From: Pseudomonadota bacterium
GTDB lineage: Bacteria > Pseudomonadota > Gammaproteobacteria > Xanthomonadales > Xanthomonadaceae
Assembly: GCA_020161335.1 (NCBI GenBank)
Contig: JAIUOJ010000001.1
Location: 1-38,808, forward strand
DNA length: 38,808 nt
Direction: 5' to 3'
The stretch's first letter is position 1. Each line of letters begins with the position of its first letter. This document shows, one piece after another, positions 16,261 through 24,575 of this stretch. A program made the position numbers and the translations under genes. The notes under the pieces are model-generated. The model made no database searches and was not told the DNA's origin. It was given only the letters and a program-made list of their open reading frames with translations.

Positions 16261-17873
16261 CAGGGGGCGGGCTTCTCGCGCGGCGTCCTCGCCTTGTAGG
16301 CGCGGTACTCCTCGACGGAGGCGAACGGTGGGATGTGGTGCGGCATCAGCTTCACCAGTGGGCCGAGCGGCGCCGCGTCGGTCGGGATCATCGCCGCCAG
16401 CCGCGCCTTGTCGGCAGCCGCGCGCGGATCGTCGGCGCGGTTGTGCCATTCCAGCGGATCGGTGGCGAGGTCGTAGAACTCCTCGGAGCCATCGATGTAG
16501 CGGATGTAGTGCAGGCTGCCGCTGCGGATCGAGAACTCGTTGTAGTCGTAGGTCGAGATCGCGGGGTAATCCCACTTCGCCATCGGATCGGCGAGCAGCG
16601 GCACCAGGCTGTGGCCATCCATGCCCGGCTTGGCCGGCAGGCCGGCGAGCTGGGTGAGGGTGGGGAAGAGGTCCATCAGCGAGGTCAGGCTGTCCACGCG
16701 CCCGCCGCGCACCGAGCCCGCGGGCAGGGTGGCGGACGCGCCGGGCGGGACGTCGACCATCATCACCGTGCGCAGGATGTTCTCCCACAGCGCGAACTTT
16801 CGCCAATGCTGCTTCTGGCCGAAGCCCCAGCCGTGGTCGGAGAACAGCACGATGATGGTGTTGCCGGCGTGCGGGCTGGCATCGATCGCGTCGATCATCT
16901 GCCCGAACAGGTCATCCGCATAGGCGATCGAGGCGAGGTAGGCCTGCACCACCTGGCGTTCGTTGTGCGATTCGGTGACGTGCTTGTGGTAGTTGCCGCC
17001 GCGGTGCGCCAGTTCCCAGCCGCGCTCGGGGATGTCGTCGAGGTCGTTCTCCAGCGTTGGCGGCAGCTGCACCGTCTCCAGCGGGAACATGTCGAAATAC
17101 TTGCGCGGCACGTACCACGGGTTGTGCGGCCGGTACACGCCCAGCGCGAGCAGGAAGGGCTGGCCGGTGGGCAGCGCATCGAGCTTGTCGATTGCCCAGC
17201 GCAGCGAGGTGTAGTCGCCGGTCTCCTCGGTCGGCACGTCCATCGGGCCCCAGTCGAACGCGGTATACATGTTCTCGAACATGGGCATGTTGATCGGCGT
17301 GGCCGGGTCGTCGGACATCGACGCGGTGACCGAACCGTCCTGCTTCGGTTGCTGGTACTTGGGCATCTGCTGCGTGAGCGAGGGGTAGAACTCGTGCCAG
17401 GAGCGCGGGTCGGGCTGGTTGTTGTGGAAGATCTTGCCGGCGCCACCGGTCCAGTAGCCGGCCTTGCGGAAGTATTCGGGCAACATCACCTCGTCGGGCA
17501 GCACCTGGCGCCAGCTCTGGTAGTTGGAATACATGCCGGTGCGGTACGGCGCGCGCCCCGAGAGCAACGCGGTGCGCGAGGGGTTGCACGAAGGCGACGC
17601 GGTGTAGGTGCGGGCGAAGTTGACCGCGCGCTGCGCGAAACGGTCGATGTTGGGCGTGCGCGCCTGCGGGTGGCCGCGCAGGGGTCCGATCCAGTCGTTG
17701 AGGTCGTCGAGCGAGATCAGCACGATGTTCGGACGTGCCGCGGCCGCCGGGCTTGCGGCTACCGGGCCCGCGGCCGTGTCGATCGTCGCCTGCGACCAGG
17801 CCGCGGGCATCACCAGCAGCGCGCAGGCGGCGATCGCGGGCAGCAGGCGCCTGGGGAACAAGGGGGCTCGCAT
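16260..17873 (-). CDS. Periplasmic type I sulfatase (iduronate-2-sulfatase-like)
   Basis: This 537-residue alkaline-phosphatase-fold sulfatase has a signal peptide (MRAPLFPRRLLPAIAACALL, ending near AWSQA). The first metal site is ISLDDLNDW. The signature is Cys96-Asn-Pro-Ser-Arg100 (SPSCNPSRTALLSG), a cysteine-type site that needs conversion to formylglycine. LFSDHGWGFGQKQHW supplies the later metal-binding Asp/His. The overall arrangement resembles iduronate-2-sulfatase-like S1 members, with GAGKIFH and YRPHNPWYVP segments. The start at 17873 is preceded by GAGGAG. It is first in a minus-strand operon with FGE, DUF885 and perhaps the AraC gene, and is divergent from the TonB receptor. The substrate is unknown: sulfated glycans of extracellular matrix or sulfated peptides would fit a hydroxyproline-peptide locus. 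Confidence 0.92.
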   Translation of the reverse strand: MRAPLFPRRLLPAIAACALLVMPAAWSQATIDTAAGPVAASPAAAARPNIVLISLDDLNDWIGPLRGHPQARTPNIDRFAQRAVNFARTYTASPSCNPSRTALLSGRAPYRTGMYSNYQSWRQVLPDEVMLPEYFRKAGYWTGGAGKIFHNNQPDPRSWHEFYPSLTQQMPKYQQPKQDGSVTASMSDDPATPINMPMFENMYTAFDWGPMDVPTEETGDYTSLRWAIDKLDALPTGQPFLLALGVYRPHNPWYVPRKYFDMFPLETVQLPPTLENDLDDIPERGWELAHRGGNYHKHVTESHNERQVVQAYLASIAYADDLFGQMIDAIDASPHAGNTIIVLFSDHGWGFGQKQHWRKFALWENILRTVMMVDVPPGASATLPAGSVRGGRVDSLTSLMDLFPTLTQLAGLPAKPGMDGHSLVPLLADPMAKWDYPAISTYDYNEFSIRSGSLHYIRYIDGSEEFYDLATDPLEWHNRADDPRAAADKARLAAMIPTDAAPLGPLVKLMPHHIPPFASVEEYRAYKARTPREKPAP

Positions 17874-18034
17874 GGACGTCTCCTCTGCACGTGTCCGGGG
17901 CCGACGGCCGCATGCCGGGCGCGCCACGAATGGCGTCGCGAGACACGCACCGGGCGGCACCGGTGATGGGTCGCCAGTGTCCGGAGTATCGGCGGCCCTT
18001 CCCGGCGCGGTCTAGCACGCGATGCGCCCGGTCG

Positions 18035-18050
18035 ATGCGGAAATCGGCAC
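18035..18050 (-). promoter_or_regulatory. Regulon palindrome, degenerate copy facing the sulfatase operon
   Basis: Read on the minus strand, the site is GTGCCGATTTCCGCAT, which differs from the consensus (A/G)TGCGGATTTCCGCAT only by G to C in the left arm. Its TT spacer is oriented toward the minus-strand sulfatase gene, whose ATG is about 160 bp away. It is the only copy on this strand, and it sits in the divergent control region with a perfect copy for the receptor gene. Confidence 0.55.
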
Positions 18051-18152
18051 AAGGCGCGAGGCGGCCGATCCGCTGGCAGCGCTGTCGTCCGCGCCCGTGG
18101 CGCGCATCCGGCGCCGGCGAACTGGAACGGAGCGCGCAGGAATTCTTCCATT

Positions 18153-18168
18153 GTGCGGATTTCCGCAC
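18153..18168 (+). promoter_or_regulatory. Regulon palindrome upstream of the TonB receptor
   Basis: The sequence GTGCGGATTTCCGCAC is a perfect inverted repeat with 7-bp arms and a TT spacer. It lies 141 bp before the receptor ATG. The core TGCGGATTTCCGCA is identical to the copies at 24505 and 35382. Such 7-bp arms are typical of a dimeric repressor or activator site. Confidence 0.75.
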
Positions 18169-18309
18169 CCATTTCCGGAATTGGACACAAGACGCATGGT
18201 CATCCGCTTGCCGACACTGCAAGGGCAACGGGAGGGGTGTCCTGTGGCCGGAGTTCGCGGCGGCGGGACAGACGGACTCCGCATCACAATACGAACGGGG
18301 GCAAAGCTC

Positions 18310-21300
18310 ATGCAAACCTACAGGACCAACCGACTGCACGGCGCCATCTTGCTGGCACTGGGCGCGGGCACGTGCCTGGCCGCATTGCCGGCGTCCGCCA
18401 TCGCGCAGGACGGGCAGGCGACGGCCACGACGACGAACAAGCAACCGACCGACCTCGACGGCGTGCGCGTGACCGGCTCGCGGCTGCGCCAGGTCGACGT
18501 CGAGACCGCGCAGCCGATCACCCTGATCGACCGCGCGCAGATCGAGAAACAGGGCTTCCAGACGGTCGGCGACATCCTCCAGAACGACCCGGCCATGGGC
18601 ACCCCGCCCAATACCCGCGCCACCGCCAATGCCGGTGGCACCGGTGACGTCGGCGGCAACTACGCCAGCCTCCGCCGGCTCGGCCCGCAGCGCAGCCTGG
18701 TGCTGGTCAACGGCCAGCGCATGGGCACCTCCGTGCAGGGCTTCGCCGACCTGTCGCTGATCCCGGCCGCGGCCGTCGAGCGCATCGAGATCCTCAAGGA
18801 CGGCGCGTCCTCGATCTACGGTTCCGATGCGATCGCCGGCGTCATCAACATCATCACCCGCACCGATTTCGACGGTGCCATCGTCGATACCTACCTCGGC
18901 CAGTACGGCCAGGGCGACGGCACGATCAAGAAGGGCAGCTTCGTGTTCGGCCATACCGGCGAGCGCTACGCGCTGACGGTCGGCGCCGAGGCCTCCAACG
19001 AGGACGCGGTGCTGGCGTCGGACCGCGAGTTCAGCGCCTACCCGCGTTCGTACCTGCACCCGACCGACAACTGGGCGGCGAACATCGGCGGCTTCACCAC
19101 CACCGCGACCAACCGCGTGCCCGGCCTTCCCAACGGCACGCGCGTGGTGCTGCGGCCCGGCGGCAACCCGCGCAACATCAACGACTACATCCGCCAGGAC
19201 ATGAACACCGGGAGCTGCCTGCCCAGCGCCGGTGCCACCATCGACGGCTGCGTGCCGGGCTCGACCCTGCACAAGATCAACGGCCGCGACGGCTTCACCT
19301 TGCGCATGCCGATGGCGACGCGTTCGGTGTTCGCGGACTTCAAGTTCGACCTGACCGACAGCATCGCCTGGCGCACCAACCTGCTCTACAGCACGCGCAA
19401 CGGCGTGGCCACGCTCGGCGGCACGCCCGGCCCGCCGACCAACTGGGAGCCCACGCGCCCGGGCATGTCGGCCAACAGCTACTTCAATCCCACCGGCGCC
19501 ACGCTGACCACCTGGACGCGGCAGACCTCCGAGATCCCGCGGCAGTGGGACCGGACCCTGACGACGCGGCGCCTGTCGTCGATCGTCAGCGGCACCGCCA
19601 GCTGGGGCTCCCGCCACGTCGACTGGGACGTGGGCGCGCTGTACACGCGCAGCGAGAACGAGCAGATCGGCTACGGCCACCTCAACACCATCAACCTGCA
19701 GCGCGCGGTCGGCCCGTCCTTCCTCAACGGCCAGGGCCAGGTGCAATGCGGCACGGCTGCGGCACCGATCGCGTTCAGCGAGTGCGTGCCGTTCAATCCG
19801 TTCCTGCCGATGGGGGTGGAAGGCCCCGGCGGCCTGACCAACAACCGCGAGCTGCAGGACTACCTGTTCCAGCCGTTCACCAACAGCGGCCGGACCGAGA
19901 CCAAGGATTTCGTGGCCAACGTCGCCACCACGCTGTTCAGCCTGCCCGGCGGCGAGATCGGCATCGCCGCGGGCGTGGAACGCCGCGTCGAGACCGGTGA
20001 CTTCATCCCGGCGCTGGTGTCCACCCTGGGCCAGGTGTCGGCGCTCTCCGCCGGCCCGACGCGCGGCAGCTACAGCCTCAACGAAGCGTATGTCGAGATG
20101 GAGCTGCCGATCCTGTCCGGCCTGCCGTTCGCCAAGGAACTGAGCTTCAGCCTCGCCACGCGCTTCTCCGACTACAACACCTTCGGCGAAACCACCAACA
20201 GCAAGTTCGGCCTGCGCTGGCGGCCCAACGACACGCTGCTGGTGCGCGCCACGGTGGCGGACGGGTTCCGGGCGCCGACCATCGCCGACCTGCATGGCGG
20301 CGGTTCGACCACCTTCCCGCAGTACAGCGATCCCTGCGACACCGTGTTCGGCAGCGCCGCGACCAACGCCACCACCCGGGCCAACTGCGCCCGCGACCTC
20401 GGCGCGCTGGCGCCCACCTTCCGCCAGCTGGGCGCCAACCTGCAGCCGGTCGGACAGGCCACGGCGGCGACCGGGGTCCCGTTCCTGGGGACGTCCAATC
20501 CCGACCTGCTGCCGGAGACGGCGAAGTCGCAGACCATCGGCGTGGTCTGGAGCCCGAAGTTCATCGAGGGCTTCAGCGTCACCGTCGACTGGTGGAAGAT
20601 CCGGATCGAGAACACGATCGTCGACGACAGCCCGAACAACATCCTCAACGACTGCTACGTGCTCGGCATCACCAGCCGCTGCCAGCCCACCGCCGGCACC
20701 TCGTTCACCCGCGACCCGGCGCGCGGCTACATCTCGCAGCTCACCTTCTCCAGCACCAACGCCGGCTTCCGCAAGGTGGAGGGCTATGACGTCAACCTGC
20801 GCTATCGCCTGCCGGCGACGCGCATCGGCAACTTCGTGGCCTCGCTCAACACCGCCTACCTGGCCAAGAACTACAACCTGTCCAGCAACACCCCCCGGCG
20901 GGCGCTGTCCAACGTCGGCGAGGACGCCAACTTCCGCGTGCGTGCCCTCGCCAACCTCAACTGGGAGTACGGCAACTTCGGTGCCAGCTGGAGCACGCGC
21001 TACTACTCCGGCCTGTCCGAGCCGTGCACCTACTTCATCACCACGATCATGGAGCCGCACCTGGAGTGCAACGACATCGGCTACCGCCCGACCGGCAACC
21101 TGCCGGGCCAGGGCGTGGAGTCGGCGTTGTCGCGGCTCAACCACACCGGGTCGAATGCGTTCCACGATGTGCAGGTACGCTGGAAGACGTCGTGGGATGC
21201 AAGCATCGCGCTGGGCGCCAACAACGTGTTCGCGCACTACGGGCCGGTGATGTACAGCGCGCCGGGATCGACCTTCGCCTACTATGGCGGCTTCGACATC

Positions 21301-21339
21301 GGCCGTTTCATCTACATGAAGTACACGCAGAAGTTCTGA
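18310..21339 (+). CDS. TonB-dependent outer-membrane receptor
   Basis: This 1009-residue receptor has a signal peptide (MQTYRTNRLHGAILLALGAG, cleavage near AIAQD). A short N-terminal segment with LDGVRVTGSRL, a possible TonB-box region, precedes the plug domain (GDILQNDPAMG, RSLVLVNGQRM, ILKDGASSIYGSDAIAGVINI). A long beta-barrel follows and ends in the aromatic terminus KYTQKF, as expected for outer-membrane insertion by the Bam complex. No N-terminal signalling extension for a FecR-type anti-sigma factor is seen. The gene is followed 12 bp later by the racemase gene and then the S9 peptidase gene, so it probably takes up peptides or peptide-derived ligands rather than iron. The ligand is inferred only from context. 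The regulon palindrome lies upstream. Confidence 0.95.
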   Translation: MQTYRTNRLHGAILLALGAGTCLAALPASAIAQDGQATATTTNKQPTDLDGVRVTGSRLRQVDVETAQPITLIDRAQIEKQGFQTVGDILQNDPAMGTPPNTRATANAGGTGDVGGNYASLRRLGPQRSLVLVNGQRMGTSVQGFADLSLIPAAAVERIEILKDGASSIYGSDAIAGVINIITRTDFDGAIVDTYLGQYGQGDGTIKKGSFVFGHTGERYALTVGAEASNEDAVLASDREFSAYPRSYLHPTDNWAANIGGFTTTATNRVPGLPNGTRVVLRPGGNPRNINDYIRQDMNTGSCLPSAGATIDGCVPGSTLHKINGRDGFTLRMPMATRSVFADFKFDLTDSIAWRTNLLYSTRNGVATLGGTPGPPTNWEPTRPGMSANSYFNPTGATLTTWTRQTSEIPRQWDRTLTTRRLSSIVSGTASWGSRHVDWDVGALYTRSENEQIGYGHLNTINLQRAVGPSFLNGQGQVQCGTAAAPIAFSECVPFNPFLPMGVEGPGGLTNNRELQDYLFQPFTNSGRTETKDFVANVATTLFSLPGGEIGIAAGVERRVETGDFIPALVSTLGQVSALSAGPTRGSYSLNEAYVEMELPILSGLPFAKELSFSLATRFSDYNTFGETTNSKFGLRWRPNDTLLVRATVADGFRAPTIADLHGGGSTTFPQYSDPCDTVFGSAATNATTRANCARDLGALAPTFRQLGANLQPVGQATAATGVPFLGTSNPDLLPETAKSQTIGVVWSPKFIEGFSVTVDWWKIRIENTIVDDSPNNILNDCYVLGITSRCQPTAGTSFTRDPARGYISQLTFSSTNAGFRKVEGYDVNLRYRLPATRIGNFVASLNTAYLAKNYNLSSNTPRRALSNVGEDANFRVRALANLNWEYGNFGASWSTRYYSGLSEPCTYFITTIMEPHLECNDIGYRPTGNLPGQGVESALSRLNHTGSNAFHDVQVRWKTSWDASIALGANNVFAHYGPVMYSAPGSTFAYYGGFDIGRFIYMKYTQKF

Positions 21340-21351
21340 GGGGACCGACGG

Positions 21352-22074
21352 ATGAGAAGCGTCGGCTTGATCGGCGGGTTGTCGTGGCATGCCAGCGCGG
21401 AGTACTACCGCCACATCAACCAGGCGGTGAACGCGCACTTCGGCAACAACACCAACCCGCCGATCCTGCTCGACACCCTCGACCAGCACGACATCCACCG
21501 CCTGCAGGCCGCAGGCAGGTGGGACCAGATCGAACGGATCCTGCTGCGTTCCGCGCGCCGCCTGCAGGCGGCCGGCGTCGAGGCGGTGGCGTTCTGCGCG
21601 AACACGCCGCACAAGGTGTATCCCGGCGTCGCCGCCGGGCTGCGCGTGCCGGTGCTGCACATCGCCGATGCCACCGGCGAGGCGATCCGCGCCGCCGCCG
21701 TCGGCAACGTCGGACTGTTGGGGACGCGCTACGTGATGGAGGATGGCTACATCGCCAAGTGGCTGTCCGCGCATTACGGCATCGACACCCTGGTGCCGCC
21801 GGCCGCGGCGCGTGAACGGATCCACGCGATCATCCAGCGGGAGCTGGCGCTTGGCCGGCTCGGCGACGACAGCCGCGCCTTCCTGCTGGCGCAGATGGAC
21901 ACGCTGCGTGCCGCGGGCGCCGGCGGCATCATCCTCGGCTGCACCGAGCTGCCCCTGGTCTTCGCAGCCGGCGACTTCGCGCTGCCGCTGTTCGACACCA
22001 CCCGGCTGCACGCCGACAAGGTGGTCGACTTCATCCTGTCACCGGAGGCCACGCGCCATGCACGAAGTTCGTAA
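21352..22074 (+). CDS. Aspartate/glutamate racemase family protein
   Basis: This 240-residue cytoplasmic enzyme belongs to the PLP-independent Asp/Glu racemase superfamily. The two catalytic cysteines are in place: Cys82 in FCANTPHK and Cys197 in ILGCTELPLV, with the N-terminal VGLIGGLSW substrate-binding loop. It should interconvert L and D forms of an amino acid by two-base proton transfer. The family includes aspartate, glutamate and broad-specificity racemases, so the substrate is open. It is placed between the TonB receptor (12 bp gap) and the S9 peptidase (17 bp overlap), within the proposed peptide-utilisation operon. A role in handling D-residues from peptides or supplying D-amino acids is possible but unproven. 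Confidence 0.88.
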   Translation: MRSVGLIGGLSWHASAEYYRHINQAVNAHFGNNTNPPILLDTLDQHDIHRLQAAGRWDQIERILLRSARRLQAAGVEAVAFCANTPHKVYPGVAAGLRVPVLHIADATGEAIRAAAVGNVGLLGTRYVMEDGYIAKWLSAHYGIDTLVPPAAARERIHAIIQRELALGRLGDDSRAFLLAQMDTLRAAGAGGIILGCTELPLVFAAGDFALPLFDTTRLHADKVVDFILSPEATRHARSS

Positions 22075-24400
22075 GTCTGCTCGTCGTCGCGGGTCGATCG
22101 TCGCGGCGTACGCCGTGGGCCTGGGTTTGCTGTTCGGGCTTGCGATGGGCGGCGCGGCCGCACGGGACGACGCGCGCACTGCCGAGCTGGACGCCGCGTT
22201 CGCGCGCTACTTCGCGCCGGAGGCGCATGGCCTGGTCGTCGACCTCGACCTGCAGGCCTCGTTCGCAGGCGATGGCGGCGAGGTGGCCTATCGCACGGGA
22301 CCGCTCGAGCACGGCGAGTTCCGGCTCGCCGACCCGGTGCAGGGCGCCACGCGCCTGCTGGTCGACGAGGCCACGCTGCGGGCCGCGCTCTCCGCGGCGG
22401 GGGCGCCTGCCGGTGCGCCGCGACTGGTGCGCTACCTGCCGGCCCGGCAACGGCTGGTGCTGGCGGTCGGCGACGGCGGCCGTGCGCCCGATCCCTTCTC
22501 CGGCGCGGCGCTCGGGGACTCGCGCCAGTGGGCCTACGACCTCGCCACGGGCCAGGCGTCGGTGCAGCCACGGGAAGCGCCGCCACGGGAACTGGTCTCG
22601 CCCGATGGCCGTTCGCGCCTGTTCGTGCGCGACTACAACCTGTGGCTGCGCGACGAAGCCGGCGAAACGGCACTCACCAAGGACGGCAACTACGACCGCC
22701 GCTATGCCACCAACTACCCGCGTTTCAGCCAGCAGGCCGAAGCCGGCAGCGACCTGCCGCCGATGCGGATCGAGGCCGAGTGGTCGCCCGACAGCCGCCA
22801 CGTGCTGACCTACCGCCTCGACCGCAACGGCGCCAGGATCCACGAGGGCGTGCAGACGCAACCGCCCGGCGGCGGCCCGGCGCGCACGTTCAACTACGTG
22901 TATCCCAATGCCGGCGAGGCGCAGGTACCGCTGCTGCAGCCGATCCTGGTCGATGCATCGACGCGCACCGTGCGCGACCTCGACGTGCCGGTGCTGCAGA
23001 TGGTGTTCCCGGTGCCGCCGAAACTGTCGTGGAACAACGGCCGGATCTTCTACGAATGGGCCTCGCGCGGGCAGGGCGAGAACACGCTGTTCGAGGTCGA
23101 TCCCGCCACCGGGCGCGGGCAGGTCCGCGTCCGCGAGGCGCTCGAACCCAACGTCACCGCCGCATCCACCGTGATCCGGCCGCAGCCGGAGCTGGGCGGT
23201 ACCGTGCTGGTGTCCGAGCGCAGCGGCTGGGCGCAGCTGTACCTGGTGCCCGATGGCAGCGATCCTGCCGGCGGCAGGCGCCTGACCGAAGGCGATTGGG
23301 AAATCAGCGCGCTGCTCCACGCGTCGCCCGACGGCATCCTGGTGACGGGCAAGGGCCGCGAGCCCGGCGAGAACCCATACTACGACCACCTGTACAGGGT
23401 GGGCCTCGACGGCAGCCTGCTCCGGCTGACGCCGGAGCCGCTGAACCACGAGGTGGAGGTGTCGAAGGACGGGCAGTGGTTCCTCGACCGGATGTCGAGC
23501 CCCTCGCAGCCGCCGCTGACGGTGCTGCGCAGCACGCGCGACGGCCGCACCGCGCTGGAGCTGGGGCGTGCCGATCCCTCGGCGCTGCTGGCCGACGGCT
23601 TCCGCGTGCCGGAAGTGTTCCAGGGCCTGGCGACGGACGGAAAGACGCCGCTGTACGCTACCATCTTCCGCCCGCGCAACTTCGACCCGACGCACCGCTA
23701 TCCGGTGATCGAGCACATCTACACCGGGCCGACGCGGCACCGCTTCCGCGGCGACTACGCCGCCAACATCGCCGGGATGCAGAGCGCGCTCACCCAGCTC
23801 GGCGCGATCGTGGTGACGATCGACGCGCCGGGCACCCTCGGCCGCGGCCGTGCGTTCCGCATGCAGGCCTTCCGCAACCTGCACGCGGTGGGCGTCGACG
23901 ACCACGTGGGCATGCTGCGGCAGATGCAGGCGCGCTATCCGTCCATGGACATCGACCGTGGCGTCGGCGCGATCGGCGGGTCCTCCGGCGGCTACGACAC
24001 CTTCCGCTTCATGGTGCGGCGTCCCGACATCTACGTGGCCGGCGTGTCGCAGTCGGGCAACCATCAGCTGCGCATGGTCAAGGCCTGGTGGCCGGAGATG
24101 CAGATGGGCCTGCCCGATGAATCGGTATGGGCGGCGAACTCGAACGCCACCTATGCCGATCGCCTGCAGGGCAAGCTGCTGCTGGTGCATGGCGACCTCG
24201 ACGACAACGTGCCGATCGGAACCACGCTCACCCTGGCGGCGGCGCTGGACAAGGCCGGCAAGCCCTATGAACTGCTGGTCCTGCCGAACGTGGGCCACTC
24301 GGTGCGCACGCCGGAGTTCCATCGCGCGGTGCGCCGCTTCTTCCTTGCCGAACTGATCACGCGCGAAGTCCCGCGCGCGACCGCGCCGGACGCCCCGTAG
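22058..24400 (+). CDS. Exported S9 family peptidase (dipeptidyl-peptidase IV-like)
   Basis: This 780-residue serine peptidase has a basic N-terminus and a hydrophobic segment (residues about 12-36), consistent with a signal peptide or anchor. A beta-propeller region (about residues 40-510) precedes an alpha/beta-hydrolase domain with nucleophile Ser643 in GGSSGGYD, Asp715 in HGDLDDNVP and His747 in NVGHSVR. This matches DPP-IV-type enzymes, which remove X-Pro or X-Ala dipeptides from N-termini. Substrates with proline or hydroxyproline in the second position would suit collagen-like peptides. The ATG at 22058, with a GGAGG upstream, overlaps the racemase gene end by 17 bp. The gene ends the receptor operon. 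A GC-rich stem-loop follows. Confidence 0.93.
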   Translation: MHEVRKSARRRGSIVAAYAVGLGLLFGLAMGGAAARDDARTAELDAAFARYFAPEAHGLVVDLDLQASFAGDGGEVAYRTGPLEHGEFRLADPVQGATRLLVDEATLRAALSAAGAPAGAPRLVRYLPARQRLVLAVGDGGRAPDPFSGAALGDSRQWAYDLATGQASVQPREAPPRELVSPDGRSRLFVRDYNLWLRDEAGETALTKDGNYDRRYATNYPRFSQQAEAGSDLPPMRIEAEWSPDSRHVLTYRLDRNGARIHEGVQTQPPGGGPARTFNYVYPNAGEAQVPLLQPILVDASTRTVRDLDVPVLQMVFPVPPKLSWNNGRIFYEWASRGQGENTLFEVDPATGRGQVRVREALEPNVTAASTVIRPQPELGGTVLVSERSGWAQLYLVPDGSDPAGGRRLTEGDWEISALLHASPDGILVTGKGREPGENPYYDHLYRVGLDGSLLRLTPEPLNHEVEVSKDGQWFLDRMSSPSQPPLTVLRSTRDGRTALELGRADPSALLADGFRVPEVFQGLATDGKTPLYATIFRPRNFDPTHRYPVIEHIYTGPTRHRFRGDYAANIAGMQSALTQLGAIVVTIDAPGTLGRGRAFRMQAFRNLHAVGVDDHVGMLRQMQARYPSMDIDRGVGAIGGSSGGYDTFRFMVRRPDIYVAGVSQSGNHQLRMVKAWWPEMQMGLPDESVWAANSNATYADRLQGKLLLVHGDLDDNVPIGTTLTLAAALDKAGKPYELLVLPNVGHSVRTPEFHRAVRRFFLAELITREVPRATAPDAP

Positions 24401-24430
24401 ACGCCCGCGGCGACAGGGCCCGGGCGCTTG

Positions 24431-24476
24431 CCGCGGGCCTGCCGACGCGGCTTGCGGCCGGCGGCCCGCGGGCCGC
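24431..24476 (+). terminator. GC-rich inverted repeat after the S9 peptidase gene (possible terminator)
   Basis: The arms CCGCGGGCC (24431-24439) and GGCCCGCGG (24463-24471) are perfectly complementary, and 24461-24476 is itself a 16-bp palindrome, GCGGCCCGCGGGCCGC. This could end transcription or stabilise the 3' end of the receptor operon. There is no T-run, so an intrinsic terminator is not certain. Confidence 0.35.
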
Positions 24477-24504
24477 GACACGGCGCCGTACGGTCGCCGT
24501 CTTT

Positions 24505-24520
24505 ATGCGGATTTCCGCAT
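24505..24520 (+). promoter_or_regulatory. Regulon palindrome upstream of the hydroxyproline operon
   Basis: The sequence ATGCGGATTTCCGCAT is a perfect 7-bp-arm inverted repeat with a TT spacer, 55 bp before the epimerase ATG. It is identical to the copy at 35382, and it points in the transcription direction. It lies in a short AT-rich patch at the end of an otherwise GC-rich gap. Confidence 0.78.
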
Positions 24521-24575
24521 CGATCCCACCGATGGCGTGCTAGTCCGCGGCGAAGGCCGGCAACCACAATGGGCC

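Larger units (their letters stand above)
17874..18309. promoter_or_regulatory. 436-bp divergent control region between sulfatase operon and TonB receptor
   Basis: I see no convincing gene in this stretch. It must carry the promoters for both divergent units. It holds two copies of the regulon palindrome (18035-18050 facing left, 18153-18168 facing right), one palindrome TTCCGGAA at 18173-18180, and an ATTTCCG direct repeat (18159 and 18171, 12 bp apart). The AT content rises around 18140-18190 compared with the surroundings, which suits a promoter for the receptor gene. A CACAAT hexamer at 18285-18290 lies shortly before the receptor start. I could not fix -35 and -10 boxes with confidence. 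Confidence 0.6.

Noticed and set aside
13333-16299. A 988-codon plus-strand open frame opposite DUF885 and FGE
   Set aside because: The opposite strand shows HECTPGH and FGE signatures; the plus frame has no recognisable features.
16912-22011. A 1699-codon minus-strand open frame spanning part of the sulfatase gene, the control region and the receptor and racemase genes
   Set aside because: It runs antisense to the TonB receptor and racemase and covers the operator region. Its composition is Arg/Gln/His/Val-rich without motifs, so it is a GC artefact, not a giant protein.
24461-24476. The 16-bp palindrome GCGGCCCGCGGGCCGC as another operator
   Set aside because: It is pure GC, unrelated to the regulon motif, and better explained as part of a stem-loop after the S9 gene.
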